From Sepioteuthis lessoniana (Eukaryota; Mollusca; Cephalopoda; Myopsida; Loliginidae): 64,000 nt of DNA. Where the stretch lies: the NCBI GenBank assembly GCA_963585895.1, contig CAUZXS010000126.1:1-64000 (forward strand). The letters are read 5' to 3'. The number at the start of each line of letters is the position of its first letter. Position 1 is the stretch's first letter. A program made the position numbers and the translations under genes. Positions 52,452-62,449 of this stretch are shown piece by piece. The notes beneath the pieces were generated by a model, which saw only the letters and a list, made by a program, of their open reading frames with translations, made no database searches and was not told where the DNA came from.

Positions 52452-52930
52452 AACAATGATGGACATAAGAAGTGAATGCAAAAAACTGATACTAAAGTAG
52501 TATGAGAAGAGGCACACGTGGACGGAGAAGGAAGTTCACTCATATCTATGCAAACGAGTTCACTTCAACCACACATAGCCTAATGGTAAGCGCACAAACC
52601 AGAATCTGTCCTTTAAACGAGGCAAACAATTCTTTCAGATGATAGAACAATGATTTAGTTCGTGAGAGAAAATAATTTTCCAGTTAGAGTAAATAATACT
52701 AAACTGACGTGTGACCATCGGAAATCAAGTTCCTGGTTATTAAACCAGTTTGCTGGTAAATTCAGAATATATCTATTTTTAAAAAATTTAAAAATTAGAA
52801 GATTAAAAATTTTTTTTTATAATTTGCAATTTAGATTTAAAAAAAAAATTCGTTTTTTATGATAGAAAAGCTTGTTATTTCTTTGGGTTAGTGAACTTGG
52901 GTTGTTGAATTTTTTGGAGTTTTTTTTGCG
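52450..52930. other. No feature recognised
   Basis: AT-rich; includes a G9 run at 52931. Confidence 0.45.
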
Positions 52931-52934
52931 GGGG

Positions 52935-53400
52935 GGGGATGAGCGTTGTTCCAGATTTTCGAGACGCAGTATCCGGCATCTAATCCCACACATAGTTTCA
53001 TTAACATTCAACCGGACTTTTCTATCTCCTTAATGTTTAATGGGAACCTGACCATTTCTCACTGCATTGGAATTTTATGAAAAATATTCAAGAATTCATA
53101 CAAGTATTGGATTTTGATATTCATTCATCATCCAAAAGATATGAATTTCTTCAAAAAGCTTTTAGCAATGAATGCATATTCAAGGTCATTATTATTCCCA
53201 AGACATGCAGTAACCACACTCTTGAAGGATTCCAAAGTCAATTTTTCTATTGTAGTAATCATTGGACACGAGAGGCTTTTATTCGACAATATCCGTACGT
53301 CTGGACCTATAAAAATAACTGACTGATATTATGTATACTCAAAAATGATAAAACAACAACACACCGACAAAGTTATAATTTAAATAAGACTAAACGTTCT
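52935..53400 (+). repeat. Duplicated segment with short reading frame, copy 1
   Basis: From cgagacgcagtatccggcat to ctcaaaaatgataaaac this matches 60,055-60,480 closely. It contains the 81-codon frame below. Confidence 0.85.
53077..53322 (+). CDS. Hypothetical short protein, copy 1
   Basis: 81 codons starting MKNIQEFIQVLDFDIHSSSK. No domain recognised; no signal peptide or membrane segment. The first 55 residues or so are nearly the same in a second copy 7.1 kb away. In the first 45 codons I see about four silent changes against a few conservative replacements (Ile to Leu twice), which hints at past constraint. After codon 60 the two diverge. It may be an exon or TE gene remnant. No promoter or splice evidence. 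Confidence 0.35.
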   Translation: MKNIQEFIQVLDFDIHSSSKRYEFLQKAFSNECIFKVIIIPKTCSNHTLEGFQSQFFYCSNHWTREAFIRQYPYVWTYKNN

Positions 53401-53860
53401 GATAATATAACTGGTTGTTTAATTGGATATTTGGTTGTGTTTATGGGATATCATCCTTTGGGGGTTATTTAATGCCAAACCCTGTTTATACATTTTTTTT
53501 TCATCATACGTGTGAAAGCACGTGCGATACCCTAGCCTCATCAGCCACCAACCAGGGTGATAGGGTAACGTTCTGATAATATAACTGGTTGTTTGGTTGG
53601 TTATTTGGTTGTGTTTATGGCATATCATCCTTTGTAGGTTATTTAATGCCAAACCCTGTTTATACATTTTTTTTTCATCATACAACGTGTGAAAGCACGC
53701 GCGATACCCTAGCCTCATCAGCCGCCAACCAGGGTGATAGGGTAACGTTCTGATAATATTACTGGTTGTTTAATTGGATATTTGGTTGTGTTTATGGCAT
53801 ATCATCCTTTGTAGGTTATTTAATGCCAAACCCTGTTTATACATATATCTAATGTATATG
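53394..53860 (+). repeat. Tandem repeat, period about 175 bp
   Basis: acgttctgataata occurs at 53394, 53568 and 53745. Each unit has a hairpin tail (ggcatatcatcctttgtagg, then ttatttaatgcc) followed by catcatacaacgtgtgaaag, then ataccctagcctcatcag. The second half also occurs alone near 200-275. Confidence 0.9.
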
Positions 53861-53879
53861 ATTAGTTTATAGGGAACGT

Positions 53880-53990
53880 TTTACAACGAGCCAGAGCTCA
53901 TCTGTAAGCACAGTTAAATGGTTTTAAGCATAGCTATTTGATATTAACAATTCAATTTAAAATCAGCCACTTGTTTGCACACAATTAAAT
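53880..53990 (-). repeat. Family R-type subrepeats
   Basis: aacaattcaatttaaaatca and tgcacacaattaaatgg: variant subrepeats on the minus strand. Confidence 0.55.
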
Positions 53991-54160
53991 GGATGTAGAA
54001 ATTATTAGTAGATCCAAAGCCAAAGAAAAACTAGTAATAAAAATTATATCTATTGAAAGATAAGAGGTTTTAGGATCTGTAAATATCTAATCTCTTACAT
54101 AAACAAAAAAATGTCAAGAGGAACCCTAGAGTATCAGCTCCAAATATCCACTGTTCCAAT
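53991..54160 (+). repeat. Duplicated segment, copy 2
   Basis: Sister of 46,902-47,070, with occasional substitutions. Confidence 0.88.
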
Positions 54161-54161
54161 A

Positions 54162-54418
54162 TTTACCAACCACTCCGCACGAGCAGGATATGACACAAGG
54201 TTAATTTTTTTAAAGCGGAGTTTAACAGGTTTGAAGTCAGAGTTTTCCTTCTCCTAGACCAGTTGCCCCACCAAGGCTGAAGAACTTAGTCTGCCCCACT
54301 ATTTACCAATATCTGGAGGGAGAATAATTGATTGCAATCAGTCTCGTCCAGGATTTGAACTTGTGTCACCCTGTCCATTTCCTACGACGATAACCATTAC
54401 ACCACGGGCACCCCCAAA
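54162..54418 (-). mobile_element. SINE-A with a target-site duplication
   Basis: Minus-strand copy flanked on both sides by ccaaatatccactgttcca (about 54141-54159 and 54413-54431), a 19-bp direct repeat as expected for LINE-mediated insertion. The head is shortened in the body, otherwise complete. Confidence 0.92.
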
Positions 54419-54538
54419 TATCCACTGTTCCATTGAAAAAATCTCTTGACTTTGGTGAGCACAATTGTTGGGTAACACGTGCACATTACTCATGGGTTGA
54501 CGGAAGATCAGATGGTGAGGAACCCGTTGACCGACAAT

Positions 54539-54990
54539 TGTAATATTACGGACGGGCGCCGTCATTAAATTGCGGCAGTCTCAAGGTTAAAGAACATTCG
54601 AGCACATCAGCTGTTATCAGTCATTGGTTACAAAGGTCTGACGATCCAAAAATGTCATGAACCTCGCTCGTGCAGGCAGAGTGATCTGTAGAGTTCAAAC
54701 GTGATTTTAATATAATCACGCGTGAACTTTCACGTGTTGCACTACTGTTCCACGGGTGATCATCGAACCTTCGGGAACCTTCGAATTGATCCATCAAACC
54801 GCTATATAAGAAAATCAAGTAGCGAGATTTTGGCAGTTCAAGACAGGTTTTCAAACAGGTTTCAACAAAGGCGCAGACCGCCCGACCCATGTCATAACCC
54901 AGCCTGTCGTAGTAATCCGACTGATATGATAAGTATCAACAGGCCGACGATAACAACGCCGCCGTCATCGTAATTCAATAAATATATTAA
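54539..54990 (+). repeat. LTR-like unit 1
   Basis: Starts tgtaatattacggacgggcg, identical to the start of unit 2 at 54,991. It contains a promoter-like block (heat-shock-type pentamers, then TATATAAG at 54803-54810), a downstream region shared with unit 2 (gagattttggcag) and AATAAA near its end (54978). A TG start, TATA box and poly(A) signal in about 450 bp suit a long terminal repeat, but no CA end, primer-binding site or gag/pol is visible. Confidence 0.55.
54719..54810 (+). promoter_or_regulatory. Heat-shock-element-like array plus TATA box
   Basis: gaaccttcgggaaccttc at 54765-54782 is four alternating GAA/TTC pentamer cores at exact 5-bp phasing (GAAnnTTCnnGAAnnTTC), and another GAA follows directly. 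Just upstream, cgtgaactttcacg (54721-54734) holds a further GAAnnTTC. TATATAAG begins 20 bp after the array. This is the layout of a heat-shock promoter; function is inference. Confidence 0.65.
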
Positions 54991-55490
54991 TGTAATATTA
55001 CGGACGGGCGCTGTCGTCAATGTGAAGGTGTCACGAGACTAGTGCGTGCGGGCAGAATGACCTGCAAAGTTAGACGTGATTTTAAAATAATCACAGATGT
55101 ATTATCACGTCTTTCACTAGTGACATCAAACATTCTAGGATCTTCAATTTGTCCCCCAAAATCTCTATATAGGAAAACAAGTAATGAGATTTTGGCAGAG
55201 TTGAAGACAATTGTCGAAACGGGTGCGTTAAAGGTTCCGGAGGCCCCCACAAGTCCTCCCTCAGTCTGCTACGACCTATCTGCTATGACAGGCGTGTGTC
55301 AATCAGCCAGCTCTCCCACACACCTCGTGACCACCGAGAGGAAGAGAGAAGAAAGACGCAACTAAAACGAACTTTTCGAGTTGCAGTGATCATAGCTGAA
55401 TAATAAATGACTGCTATATTTTCTTCCTTTACTTTCGAGTTTGAATATTTCTTTTTCTGCGGACTTCTTTCTTTACAGCACAAAACGTTG
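54991..55490 (+). repeat. LTR-like unit 2, diverged
   Basis: Same start and the same order of blocks as unit 1: cgtgattttaaaataatcac, a degenerate pentamer run (attctaggatcttcaa), tctatatagg (55162), gagattttggcag and aataataaa (55400). About a third of positions differ from unit 1 by eye, so they are not the two fresh ends of one insertion. The right limit is uncertain. Confidence 0.5.
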
Positions 55491-55657
55491 GTCCTATGGT
55501 ACATTAAACTTTTCCATAGATGTTAGTATCTACATCATTTATGAATTGGCTAATAATGTTATCTATTGAAGATGACTAAAATCACTTGAACAGATTTAAT
55601 TTATTTCAAGCTTCAGTTCAAATCTTGTGTATCCAAAATTTTCTGGTTTTGTTCCAT

Positions 55658-55905
55658 AAGAGACGCATGTGACATAATGGTAGAAAATGGACTCAGATAC
55701 CAGAGTCGATACCCTGAGCAAAGCTGTTTGAATTTCACATTGCACTAATACCGTTAGGAAAAGCATGACTCCAACTATTCTCCCTCCAGCTATGGATAAA
55801 TAATAGAGCATGTTTGGGTTCTTTAACCTGGGTATGGCAACCAATTTAGGAGAAACAAAAGTGAATTCAAAGAAGACCTGAAGTGGGATGGATTCTGCCC
55901 GGCTA
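55658..55905 (+). mobile_element. SINE-A, diverged
   Basis: cgcatgtgacataatggtag, tttcacattgcactaatacc, ctccctccagctatgg, ggagaaac. Clearly related but the most diverged copy besides 640-870. Confidence 0.7.
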
Positions 55906-56069
55906 ATCACACCCAAAGTGCTATATGAGTACTCCCTGACCAAACTGCATTTGCTAGCTTAGTCGGCTCTACGGTCAGTTCACTTGGCTTATAAATGTAT
56001 CAACTTTTTTATTCATTGTTTGAATATCTGAGACGAAACTTAATGATTTTTGTCATGAAGGGTTGTCAG

Positions 56070-56475
56070 ACTATTGTCTTCGTCTTTATTTTTATTTCTA
56101 CAACATTTCGGCTGATATGTCCTCCCGCCTTCTTCAGGTGTTTGTCGAACTCGGGATCCTACACGGAACTTCGAACAACGTCGTTTATTGAATCCACGGG
56201 GGTCGCCTGTTCTGATTTCGTTAACCATAACCGGTACAAGTGTAAAGTACTCCTGTGTTGTTACTCGCCTGCAGTCAGGATTGAAACTGCATACTCCATA
56301 TGTTTGTCTCCTTAGAAGCAGGACACATAGCGTAACAGTTATAGGCGGATTCAATAAAAGACGTGGTTCGAAGTTCCGTGTAGGTTCCCGAGTTCGACAA
56401 ACACCTGAAGAAGGCCGGAGGACATATTGGCTGAAACGTTGTGGAAATAACAATAAAGATGAAAACAATAGTCCA
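56070..56475. mobile_element. Family K foldback element
   Basis: The left arm (56070-56200, minus sense) and right arm (56342-56475, plus sense) are complementary over about 130 bp, with a 140-bp centre. Each arm carries cctgaagaaggc, a short stem and gaaac(g/a)ttgt, close to the hammerhead pattern CUGANGA...GAAAC with a minimal stem III. The right arm ends aataaagatgaaaacaatag, the K 3' end. Penelope-like elements carry such motifs; assignment to them is inference. Confidence 0.78.
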
Positions 56476-56479
56476 AAAC

Positions 56480-57320
56480 CCCTTAATTTGTTATTTATAT
56501 CTCTTGATACATGCTCTTGTTTGTGGGAAATAAAAAGAAATGAAAAGAACAAAATATATAAATACAAAAATTAACCGTTTCCCTGGTGGGCTTGGACAGG
56601 AAGCAAAATCGACGCACGACTAAAAAAAGGGGCTTCCTGGCGCCAAAGAGAAATTCTTCGAACATTAGTCACCAGCCACCGCGACCAAAAAGAACTTTTA
56701 CTCTTGGCTGCTAGTGGGAAGAGCCTTAACTTAGCAGCGAGATGCATTTCTCTTGTAGCAGCCCCTGCAAAACATACTCATTGAAAATACGATGGACCCA
56801 CGAACTTGCAATTGCCAAATATTTTTCTATAAATACTACAATGACTTGTGTTGGGAAAAAGCGACTATTTCTACTCTTTCAGGAAAACACTTCACTCCAG
56901 GGAATAGTCGTAAACTCCCAAAATAAAACTTGAGTCTAAAGGTATCACTATCTTTTTCATTCCGTTTTTAATTCCTTTACATCTTCGACGGACAAAATGA
57001 TGACAAGTAGATGGGGTAAGAAGTAAAGGAGTCACTTTTCAAACCCAACAATTCCCCAATGCCAACAACTCGCCAAGATCATGATAATCTCTCTCTTCAG
57101 TTCCATACGTTTTAGCCCTTCTCGTTCTCGCACTAGTCTCGTAACACTATAATATTCAGAGTCTGGCACCAGGTCACAATTTAGGGAGGTGTTTTCAAGT
57201 GATATAGACTCCAGCGGCAGCTCGAGAGTGAACCCCCAATCAAAGAAAATACTTTACTAACATGCAAATTCGTTCCCAGTTATTGGCAGGAGTAGGATCG
57301 ACAGGGACCTAATGTTTCTA
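56480..57320. other. No feature recognised
   Basis: No repeat match; mixed composition; short frames only. Confidence 0.45.
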
Positions 57321-57334
57321 ATAAATAATGAAAT

Positions 57335-57530
57335 AATTTTTTTTGTAAAAAGTCCAACTTATTCTGTATTTCACCGGACACTAATCCTCTCTAATGTTGG
57401 TCACTTTTTAATAGGTGAAGGGATACAAAATTTGTTCCATTCCTTTGTAAAACCTCCAACTTGTTCTGTATTTTACCTAACCCCAATCCTTTTTCGAGTT
57501 TGTCACTTTTCATCACGTGATATTTTAATC
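57335..57530 (+). repeat. Imperfect tandem duplication, about 110 bp
   Basis: gtaaaaagtccaacttattc / gtaaaacctccaacttgttc, then ctgtatttcaccgg / ctgtattttaccta and ggtcactttt / tgtcactttt. Two diverged units. Confidence 0.7.
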
Positions 57531-57696
57531 ACGACAAACGCCTACGCTAAGAAAATCTTTCTGCAGGCTTGAGAAATGCTTTCCCAGGCTGTTATTAATT
57601 TCCACCATACACCTGGCTTCTCAAGAACTCTTAAATACCATTTTTACCTCTCCACTGAAAAGATAATGTCACAATTTTAACTTTTGCAGAAATAAT

Positions 57697-58012
57697 TCCA
57701 GAAACAATTGCCCGTGGTGTAATGCTTATCGTCGTAGGAAATGGACACAGCGACACGAGTTCAAATCCTGGACGAGACTGATTGCATTTCACATAGCACT
57801 GATACATTTGGGAAAGGATGAATCCAATTACTCTCCCTCCAGCTATGGGTAAATAGTAGGGCAGACTAGGTTCTTTAGCCTTGGTAAGGCAACTAGTCTA
57901 GGAGAAGGAAAACTCTGAATTCAAACCTGTTAAACTCTGCTTAAAAACTGACCTTGTGACATATCATGCCCGAGCAAAGGGGTTGGTAAATATGAATCCC
58001 AGAAACAATTGA
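57697..58012 (+). mobile_element. SINE-A with target-site duplication
   Basis: Plus-strand copy (about 57710-57995) from cccgtggtgtaatgcttatc to catgcccgagcaaaggggtt. It is flanked by ccagaaacaattg on both sides (57697-57709 and about 58000-58012), a 13-bp direct repeat. Confidence 0.9.
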
Positions 58013-58014
58013 TT

Positions 58015-58232
58015 ATAGAATTAGGACGCTTTTCATATCCCCAAATATTTCGGTACCTATTACTGATTCTGGAAATAAATTGGTCCTTGAAAAGACAGTG
58101 CATTTCCACCCTTTTCGCTTAATTGCTTTCCTCTCAATTAATTCTTTTAATTAACCACCTCAGGCCCAAAATGGCATAGGATGGTCCATTAAATTGTCTT
58201 GAATATGTTACTCATTTTATCTGTGTGTCAGT
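58015..58232. other. No feature recognised
   Basis: Short AT-rich stretch. Confidence 0.4.
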
Positions 58233-58234
58233 AA

Positions 58235-58397
58235 GGTTTGGTTTAGCTTGTGTTTATGACACATCAACCATTATAGGCTATTTAATGCCAAATCCTCTTC
58301 ATACATATATGTTAGATATATTAGATAAATATGATTTGATTTGCTTGGTTTTCATAGCATATCAACTATTGTAGGTTATTTAATGCCAAATCCTCTT

Positions 58398-58452
<55 letters not shown>

Positions 58453-58720
58453 TATATATGGTTTTATTTGGTTGGCTTGTATGGAATATCAACCATTAGA
58501 AGGTTTTTTTAATGTCAAATCCTCTTTATATATATATATTAAATATATATGATTTCGTTTGGTTGGCTTGTATGGAATATCAACCATTAGAAGGTTTTTT
58601 TAATGTCAAATCCTCTTTATATATATATATTAAATATATATGATTTCGTTTGGTTGGCTTGTATGGAATATCAACCATTAGAAGGTTATTTAATGCCAAA
58701 TCCATTTTTATGTATATATA
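58235..58720 (-). repeat. Hairpin-tail repeats; three 91-bp tandem copies
   Basis: Units of tttggttggcttgtatggaa, then tatcaaccattagaaggttt, start at 58467, 58558 and 58649 (exactly 91 bp apart), preceded by more diverged units and a long (TA)n (58401-58448). The minus-strand counterpart of the arrays at 18.95 and 42.2 kb. Confidence 0.9.
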
Positions 58721-58739
58721 TATCAAGTTAATGATTTCT

Positions 58740-59095
58740 AAACACATTTTGTAGATAATCAAACATTTGTTTACACATAATGTAAAACCAGTTCAATTTC
58801 AATTAATTCAGTTTGGTATAAGTATATCTTTGTTTCAACACAATTCTTTTTCTAAATATTCCTCAACATAAGTACACAGTTTAAATGTCAAATATTTCTA
58901 TTTGAACCATAGATAGGACCTTATCATCTGCTACCACTCTGGGCCAGAGTGGACCTGGGAGCGATAGTAATAAAGGGGTACTCTGCATTCCCGAAAGCTC
59001 CAGAATTACCGAAACCTAGCCATCTTATGGTTTAGCGTCATATCAGGACACTTGTTGGGGTAGTCTTGCCCCTTTCCAAAGATGCAGTTGGTCTA
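58740..59095 (-). mobile_element. Family R repeat, joined to a mariner end
   Basis: Subrepeats (58740-58900) and head (58900-59095: gataggaccttatcatctgc, gcattcccgaaagctccaga). The head ends at gtctactacagc, where the maT element begins; the six bases tacagc belong to both. Confidence 0.8.
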
Positions 59096-59953
59096 CTACA
59101 GCTTTACCTTAAAACTTTTATTGAAAAATCAATTCAGGTAACTTGATTATGTAGTAGAGCTGACATCTATTCAATGTAGCTGCCCTCAGCTTCAATCACC
59201 GCCTCGATACGGATCCGGAACTAGGAGCATGCCTTTTCCACAAGCGCCGGCGGGAGCTCGGTGAATACTCGGCTGATGGCGGCGATTAGGCTGGCTTTGG
59301 TGTAGTGGGAGGTCATGTTGGTGATGATCTTGACGTATGACCAAACGAAGTAGTCCAGCGGGTTCAAGTGGGGGGAGGAGGGGGGGCCTTACAGACTTGA
59401 TTAGCCTGAGGTTCTTTGTCTTCTCAGTCAAGATTTGGCTTGTCTGGCGCCGGTTGGACCTACACTTCAAGTCCTCCTTCACACATGCATTCACAGTTGT
59501 GTGTGAGACGCCTAAATCTCTGGCAATCTGCCGAATAGGCCGCTGGGGAGTTTCATCAATGATTATCTGGACCTTTTCGATGAACTCCTTGGTCCGGGTC
59601 TTCCTGGCGATGTCCTTCCGCTCCACCACCTCAAAACGGTCGTCCGATGCGTTAAGCTGTGTCCTCAAGCGTTAAACCGTCCGGATTTGCATTTTGAGGG
59701 TGCTGGCAATGGTCCTGTTTTCAAAACTTGGATCGGTAGAGCGCATGAGTTGTACAGCGGTGCATCTCCGATCCCGCTCGTTGAACATCATGTCACTTTC
59801 AGACATGATAGAAGGCTCCTATCACTCTTGGGATTTGTACACAACTGGCCAAGTAGTAGATGGTCTGCAACAAAAAAAAGAAAACCGGTTCTCATTAAAC
59901 GGAAATGGAATCATGTCGTCTTTTCTAGGGCGATAATTTTATCTTTCTCCCTG
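59093..59953 (-). mobile_element. maT-type element, second deleted copy
   Basis: Closely related to 5656-6478 on the opposite strand. One terminus is present but mutated (ataattttatctttctccct then g, ending 59953; no clean TA after it). The other terminus is missing because the sequence runs into family R at about 59,093-59,100. The N-terminal half of the transposase is kept and the catalytic middle is deleted, the reverse of the first copy. Confidence 0.88.
59167..59806 (-). pseudogene. maT-like transposase, middle deleted
   Basis: Starts MSESDMMFNERDRR (ATG at 59806). A TAA stop interrupts after about 45 codons. It then continues through the helix-turn-helix region (RPIRQIARDLGVSHTTVNAC) and jumps, with a frameshift, to the LNPLDYFVW-region sequence and the C-terminus. 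The first two catalytic aspartates are missing. Confidence 0.87.
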
Positions 59954-60054
59954 GTTATATCAGAATATATCTATTTAAAAATATGGGAAAAAGTGTTTCG
60001 TTATAACTAAAAAAACAACAACCAAAAAAAAAAAAGCGCTTAGCTTCTAACGTA

Positions 60055-60600
60055 TTTTCGTGACGCAGTATCCGGCATCCAACCTCACCCATCATTCTAT
60101 TAACATTCAACCAGACTTGTCCATCTTCTCAACTTTTTAATGGGAACCTGACCGTTTCTCACTGCAATGAAATTTTATGAAAAATATTCAAGAATTCATA
60201 CAGGAATTGGATTTTGATATTCATTCATCATCCAAAAGATATGAATTTCTTCAGAAAGCTTTTAGCAATGAGTGCATATTCAAGGTCCTTTTAATTCCCA
60301 AGACATATAGCAACGAAACTCTTGAAGGATTCCTCAGACAATTTTTCCAGTTGTTGTCGTCATCGGATACGAGAAGGTTCTATCCGACTAAGCGAACCGA
60401 ATGTTTGAACCAATTTAGATATCTGATTTGTATCATATAGCTCAAAAATGATAAAACTACAACACCTCAACAAAGTAATAATCTAAATTCGACTAAATGT
60501 ACTGGCAATAAAGCTGGTTGTTTATTTGGTTGAATTTTATGGCATATCAACTTTTGTAGGTTATTTAATGCCAAATCCGGTTTATACATATGTAAAATAA
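60055..60600 (+). repeat. Duplicated segment with short reading frame, copy 2
   Basis: Matches 52,935-53,400 and continues into a hairpin tail (ggcatatcaacttttgtagg, about 60541). Confidence 0.85.
60177..60440 (+). CDS. Hypothetical short protein, copy 2
   Basis: 87 codons starting MKNIQEFIQELDFDIHSSSK. Shares KRYEFLQKAFSNECIFKV with copy 1, then diverges after about residue 60. Unknown function; see 53,077-53,322. Confidence 0.35.
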   Translation: MKNIQEFIQELDFDIHSSSKRYEFLQKAFSNECIFKVLLIPKTYSNETLEGFLRQFFQLLSSSDTRRFYPTKRTECLNQFRYLICII

Positions 60601-60918
60601 TGTAGCGAAAAATTAAGATACACCGACGAATTTATATCCGGTTAAAACAACGCGCTGCGTTTGTAGCTTCACATACATCCACACATCCACACAATAATAC
60701 GCAACTATAACGCACACACGCATACGCACACACCACACACACTCACACACTTACAAGCATACGTAAAGATTCCTACAAAATCCCAACGGTTTTTTGACTT
60801 TATCTTTTTTGATTTTCGATTCATTTCATTTTCTTAACTGCCTGATGATTGTTGTTTTGCAAAAAAACTCTATGAAACCCAGGGGTCACATTCTAAATTC
60901 CATGAATTATATATATAT

Positions 60919-60970
<52 letters not shown>

Positions 60971-61175
60971 ATTGTTATTATTATTGTATAATAGCGCTAT
61001 CCTCGATATTGAGCACTCTCCATGTTATATTTGCACTTGGTTCGACACAAACCCACAAAGTGATTTAGTGACGACCACCACTGGTATAATATAATATTAT
61101 TTATAGAGGAATAGTTTATAGGTAAAAATTCTCAACGAGCCAGAGCTTACTTGTTTACATATTAAAATGGTTTCA
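60600..61175. other. CA-rich and (TA)n sequence; no gene
   Basis: Imperfect CA-rich tract (60662-60760) and TA tract (60905-60968). At 61010-61080, gagcactctccatgtta and atttgcacttggttcg match 28.79-28.85 kb inverted. Confidence 0.5.
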
Positions 61176-61179
61176 TATT

Positions 61180-61430
61180 TAAAATAGAAACTTATTAAAT
61201 ACACCACGTAAACTGCATACTTATACTAAATTGAATTGTTTGAAATTAAACATTTTTTTGACATTGAAACTCTGAACTTTTACAAAACTGAACTGTTTGT
61301 GACATTTAACTGTATGCAAATAAAAACTATATTCATACTAAACTGGTATATTTGAAATAGAACTATTTATGTATAAAACTGAATTTGGCATTAATAACCT
61401 ACAACGGTTGATGTGCCATAAAACCAAACA
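61180..61430 (+). repeat. Family R subrepeats and tail
   Basis: Subrepeats (tactaaattgaattgtttga and variants) and a hairpin tail (ggcattaataacctacaacg, then gttgatgtgccataaaacc). No head. Confidence 0.72.
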
Positions 61431-61499
61431 AAAACAAATTAAACTAATACTGAATTTGGTCAAAATAATATTCTGTACTTTCATAATGAATGTCATTGG

Positions 61500-62105
61500 T
61501 TTGTTGGTTGGGTTTCATGGCATATCGTCCTTTTTTAACCATTTAACGCCAAATCCATTTTTATGCAAATAGTCAGCTCTACTTCAAATAATTCTGTTTA
61601 GCATGAGTACACATTTTAATCGTCAAAACAGTTAAAATTCAGCAAATTAAGTTTCGTATAAATACAGATTTTGTTTCCACACAGTTAAATGTCAAAACAG
61701 TTCGATATCAAACAATTCAATTTAGCGTAAGTACAGTTTCTATGTCAAAAACAGTTCTTTTTCAAACAGTTCAGTTTAGCATGAGCACGCTGTTTAAATG
61801 TAAGTACACTTTAATTGTCGAAAACAGTTCGATTTAAGCTAAGTTCTAATTCAAACAGTTCAGTTTAGCATAAGTATGCTGTTAGTTCTATTTAACCCAT
61901 AGACAGGGCCGTTCAGGTGCTACCATTCCAGACCAGAGTGAACCTGGGAGAAATACCAATGGAGGGGTACTCCGCATTTCTCAAAGCTCCAGCATCACCG
62001 GAACCTCACTTTCAGATTGTTTAGTGTCATATCCAGGACAGTCATTGGGGGGTCTTACCCCTCTGCAGAGAAGCAGTCGGTGTATTCTACAGCCCCAGCC
62101 GACTG
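61500..62105 (-). mobile_element. Family R repeat, complete
   Basis: Head at 62105-61890 (plus-strand end: ctacagccccagccgactga), subrepeats 61880-61575, tail 61565-61515. Arranged tail-to-tail with the partial copy before it. Confidence 0.82.
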
Positions 62106-62217
62106 AGCAAGAAGCTTTTCTCGAGATGGTCATAAAACCAACACTGGACCGTAAGACGTTTGGCTATCCATTTACCCCCAGGGTACTACTTACAGGATGT
62201 GCCTCTATTCTTTAAGA

Positions 62218-62445
62218 CGGGGTGTCCTCTTGGAGCAATGGTTAAAGCGCTAGACTGCGGAATCGTGATAACCAAGTTCAAACTCCAGTCGCCCTATTAC
62301 TTTCTCGTTCGGATAAATAAACTTACTAAATGTATGAAACCACTTATCCTCCCAGCTATGCGTTAAATAGTACCATTAATATTCTTCAAGAAGGATGGCT
62401 TTGGCATTAAGCAACCCAAGAAGGTTTATATACTATTAAACAAAA
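62218..62445 (+). mobile_element. SINE-B
   Basis: ggtgtcctcttggagcaatg, then gttaaagcgctagactgcgg; body atcctcccagctatgcgtta; tail ggcattaagcaacccaagaa. Confidence 0.86.
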
Positions 62446-62449
62446 AAAA

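Noticed and set aside
53500-53740. Hammerhead-like ctgatgag on the minus strand of the 175-bp repeat
   Set aside because: CUGAUGAGG is present but no copy has the GAAA strand at the right place (gcgcg or gcacg instead), and no stem II forms.
56040-56574. Overlapping 128-175-codon frames on both strands
   Set aside because: They arise from the inverted-repeat arms of the K foldback; the same peptide phrases appear twice because of the symmetry.
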